Of a stretch of DNA of 64,000 bases, positions 62,655 to 64,000 are shown piece by piece (the first letter of the stretch is position 1; each line of letters starts with the position of its first letter). Made by a program: the position numbers and the translations under genes. Below the pieces are notes generated by a model. That model worked only from the letters and a program-made list of their open reading frames with translations. It searched no databases and was not told the origin of the DNA. The stretch comes from Cruorifilaria tuberocauda (lineage: Eukaryota > Nematoda > Chromadorea > Rhabditida > Onchocercidae): the NCBI GenBank assembly GCA_013365365.1, contig JABVXU010000066.1:1-64000 (forward strand). Reading direction: 5' to 3'.

Positions 62655-63571
62655 GGTAGTAATGAATGAGATAATTTTTGCTTTCTTAGTATTTAGATGC
62701 TTCATTTATTGTGACCCATTTAGATCTGTTTCACTGTGTTATGATTCTTATATATATCATATATTTATATAGTTATTACTATAATCTTGTTATGTTATAT
62801 AACCAATGTCCTTGTTATTGAAATTGATAATTGTTCTACAATATCGCTTTAATTTATTCTTCAATAAGTACCCTTCTCTGAATTTATTTAATAGCTTTGA
62901 TCCTATTTCCGCTTCCCCTTTCTGACATATAATACGAATTTTTTTGATTGAAGCTGGATTTTTTATTTATTTATCAATTGCCGTGAAATTTGCAATTCGG
63001 CTCCAGTGTTTGCATTTTTATCGTAAATTTCAAAATCATTTGCACTCCATTCCATCATTTAATTAGCTATGAGTAAATATATATATATATATATGTAATT
63101 TACAATTTACCTTTCTTATTAAAGAAAAGCTGGTATGTGTCTAATATGGTTTATAGATATATTTATCTTGGAAATGAAAATTCAGTTTTTTTCTGTCCGA
63201 AGGCAGTTGCCTCAAAATATTGTATATCACATAGAGGGAAATTATGTCGTACTTCTTCGACAAAATCCTCGGAACATTATTAGGTATTGTTGATAGGAAT
63301 TGACGGTGAAACACTGAATGTTGCATTGCTGTTCTACATTCATTCACATTTGATCAATAAATTATTTGCAACAATATTTTGGCTATTCCGAACGACAGTT
63401 TATTAGTTTCTATTCCTTTATCCTTAGGGTTTTTTGTATTATTTTTACTCTTTTTAAAAAATAAAGTGTAGCACGTTAATCTTTGCTTTTACTCACAACT
63501 TGAATATTTTCCTCAATCTTCATTTAATGTATTTAAGGTGATCGGGAACGATCACCACAAATGAATTCAAT
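62655..63571. other. Spacer downstream of rme-6
   Basis: rme-6 3' UTR followed by A+T-rich sequence with an (AT)n microsatellite near 63078-63094. A minus-strand open frame at 63141-63347 has no recognisable content. The promoter of the next gene should lie just before 63572. Confidence 0.5.
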
Positions 63572-63841
63572 ATGGCACATGACAATTTACTGAATAAGAA
63601 GAGACGTGTAACAGATAATAAGGTTTTTACAAGTTACGATGATGAATTTGGGGTAAGTAATTCGGTAATGATTCTTAAATTCTCCAATATGCGTTTTATA
63701 TACGAAGTTAGTTCTCTTTTGTTAGAATATATTTGCGCATTGAATGGGACTAATTTTTTTTTTCAGCAAGGATCTGCTGTGTTTTCAGAAGCAGATCGAA
63801 ATATTAATATTGAGCAAACATGGGATTGGTCAAAGGAACAG
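63572..63841 (+). CDS. Unrecognised gene, first two exons (runs off right edge)
   Basis: Exon 63572-63652 starts with ATG and ends in phase 0 at GGG|GTAAGT. Exon 63767-63841 follows a T-rich TTTCAG acceptor and ends CAG|GTTTAT in phase 0. The N-terminus is charged (NLLNKKRRVTDNKVF), then acidic and aromatic (SYDDEFGQGS, EQTWDWSKEQ). I do not recognise the family from these 52 residues. The KKRR patch could be a nuclear signal. The next exon must lie beyond the window or in the last 160 bases, where I see no clear acceptor. Confidence 0.6.
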
Positions 63842-64000
63842 GTTTATTGGTGTTTCATTTTAATCTTATATGATGCAAAATCATATTATTTTAATGCATC
63901 ATGACGTATATCTATTTGTTTTATTTTTTTGTTTGACAATGAACAGCTAGGTCACATGTCATATTAATTAGAAGTTTACTTCCTAAGTTGTCGTCCACTA

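Noticed and set aside
1..64000. CRISPR arrays, rRNA or intact transposons
   Set aside because: No regularly spaced repeats, rRNA-like conserved stretches, transposase or reverse transcriptase motifs were seen on either strand.

Overview
The window is eukaryotic nuclear DNA, about 70% A+T. Its genes are cut into many short exons by GT-AG introns, most with the nematode-style 3' splice site TTTCAG. Protein content and gene lengths match nematodes (cdk-7, paa-1, nuo-1, pbs-6, lin-23, a short AIN-type GW182 and rme-6). The introns and spacers are larger than in Caenorhabditis, and the overall look suggests a filarial (spirurid) nematode; the genus cannot be fixed from this sequence alone. All gene models were built by eye, following reading phase across each splice junction and comparing with remembered family sequences. 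No alignment was run.

Layout. 1.6-6.4 kb (+): lin-23/beta-TrCP, F-box plus seven WD40 repeats. 6.4-11.5 kb: noncoding spacer with purine and pyrimidine tracts. 11.5-15.3 kb (+): AIN-type GW182 protein. 15.3-23.4 kb: 8-kb gene-poor spacer between convergent genes, containing one 185-codon open frame of unusual composition. 23.4-29.2 kb (-): SUCO/SLP1-type SUN-domain ER membrane protein. 30.2-32.3 kb (-): proteasome beta6 (pbs-6). 32.8-36.6 kb (+): DDX56/Dbp9 RNA helicase. 37.2-40.2 kb (+): cdk-7. 42.0-43.7 kb (+): unrecognised Tyr/Ser/Arg-rich protein. 44.4-48.3 kb (-): paa-1, PP2A scaffold. 49.4-52.4 kb (+): nuo-1, complex I 51-kDa subunit. 52.8-62.7 kb (+): rme-6/GAPVD1, Rab5 exchange factor with RasGAP-like and VPS9 domains. 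63.6 kb to the right edge (+): first two exons of an unrecognised gene.

The genes are mostly unrelated housekeeping and regulatory functions: ubiquitin ligase specificity, microRNA silencing, ER membrane, proteasome, ribosome biogenesis, transcription and cell-cycle kinase, phosphatase scaffold, respiration and endocytosis. Positional relations worth noting are two divergent pairs that share short promoters (pbs-6/DDX56 and paa-1/nuo-1) and tightly spaced same-strand neighbours that could be operons (nuo-1 to rme-6, DDX56 to cdk-7, pbs-6 to SUCO).

No dedicated new multi-gene system is evident. The most unusual items are the 17.4-18.0 kb open frame, possibly transferred DNA, and several splicing features in rme-6: a 10-nt microexon needed to keep frame, a GC-AG intron, and a 105-nt stop-free in-frame intron.
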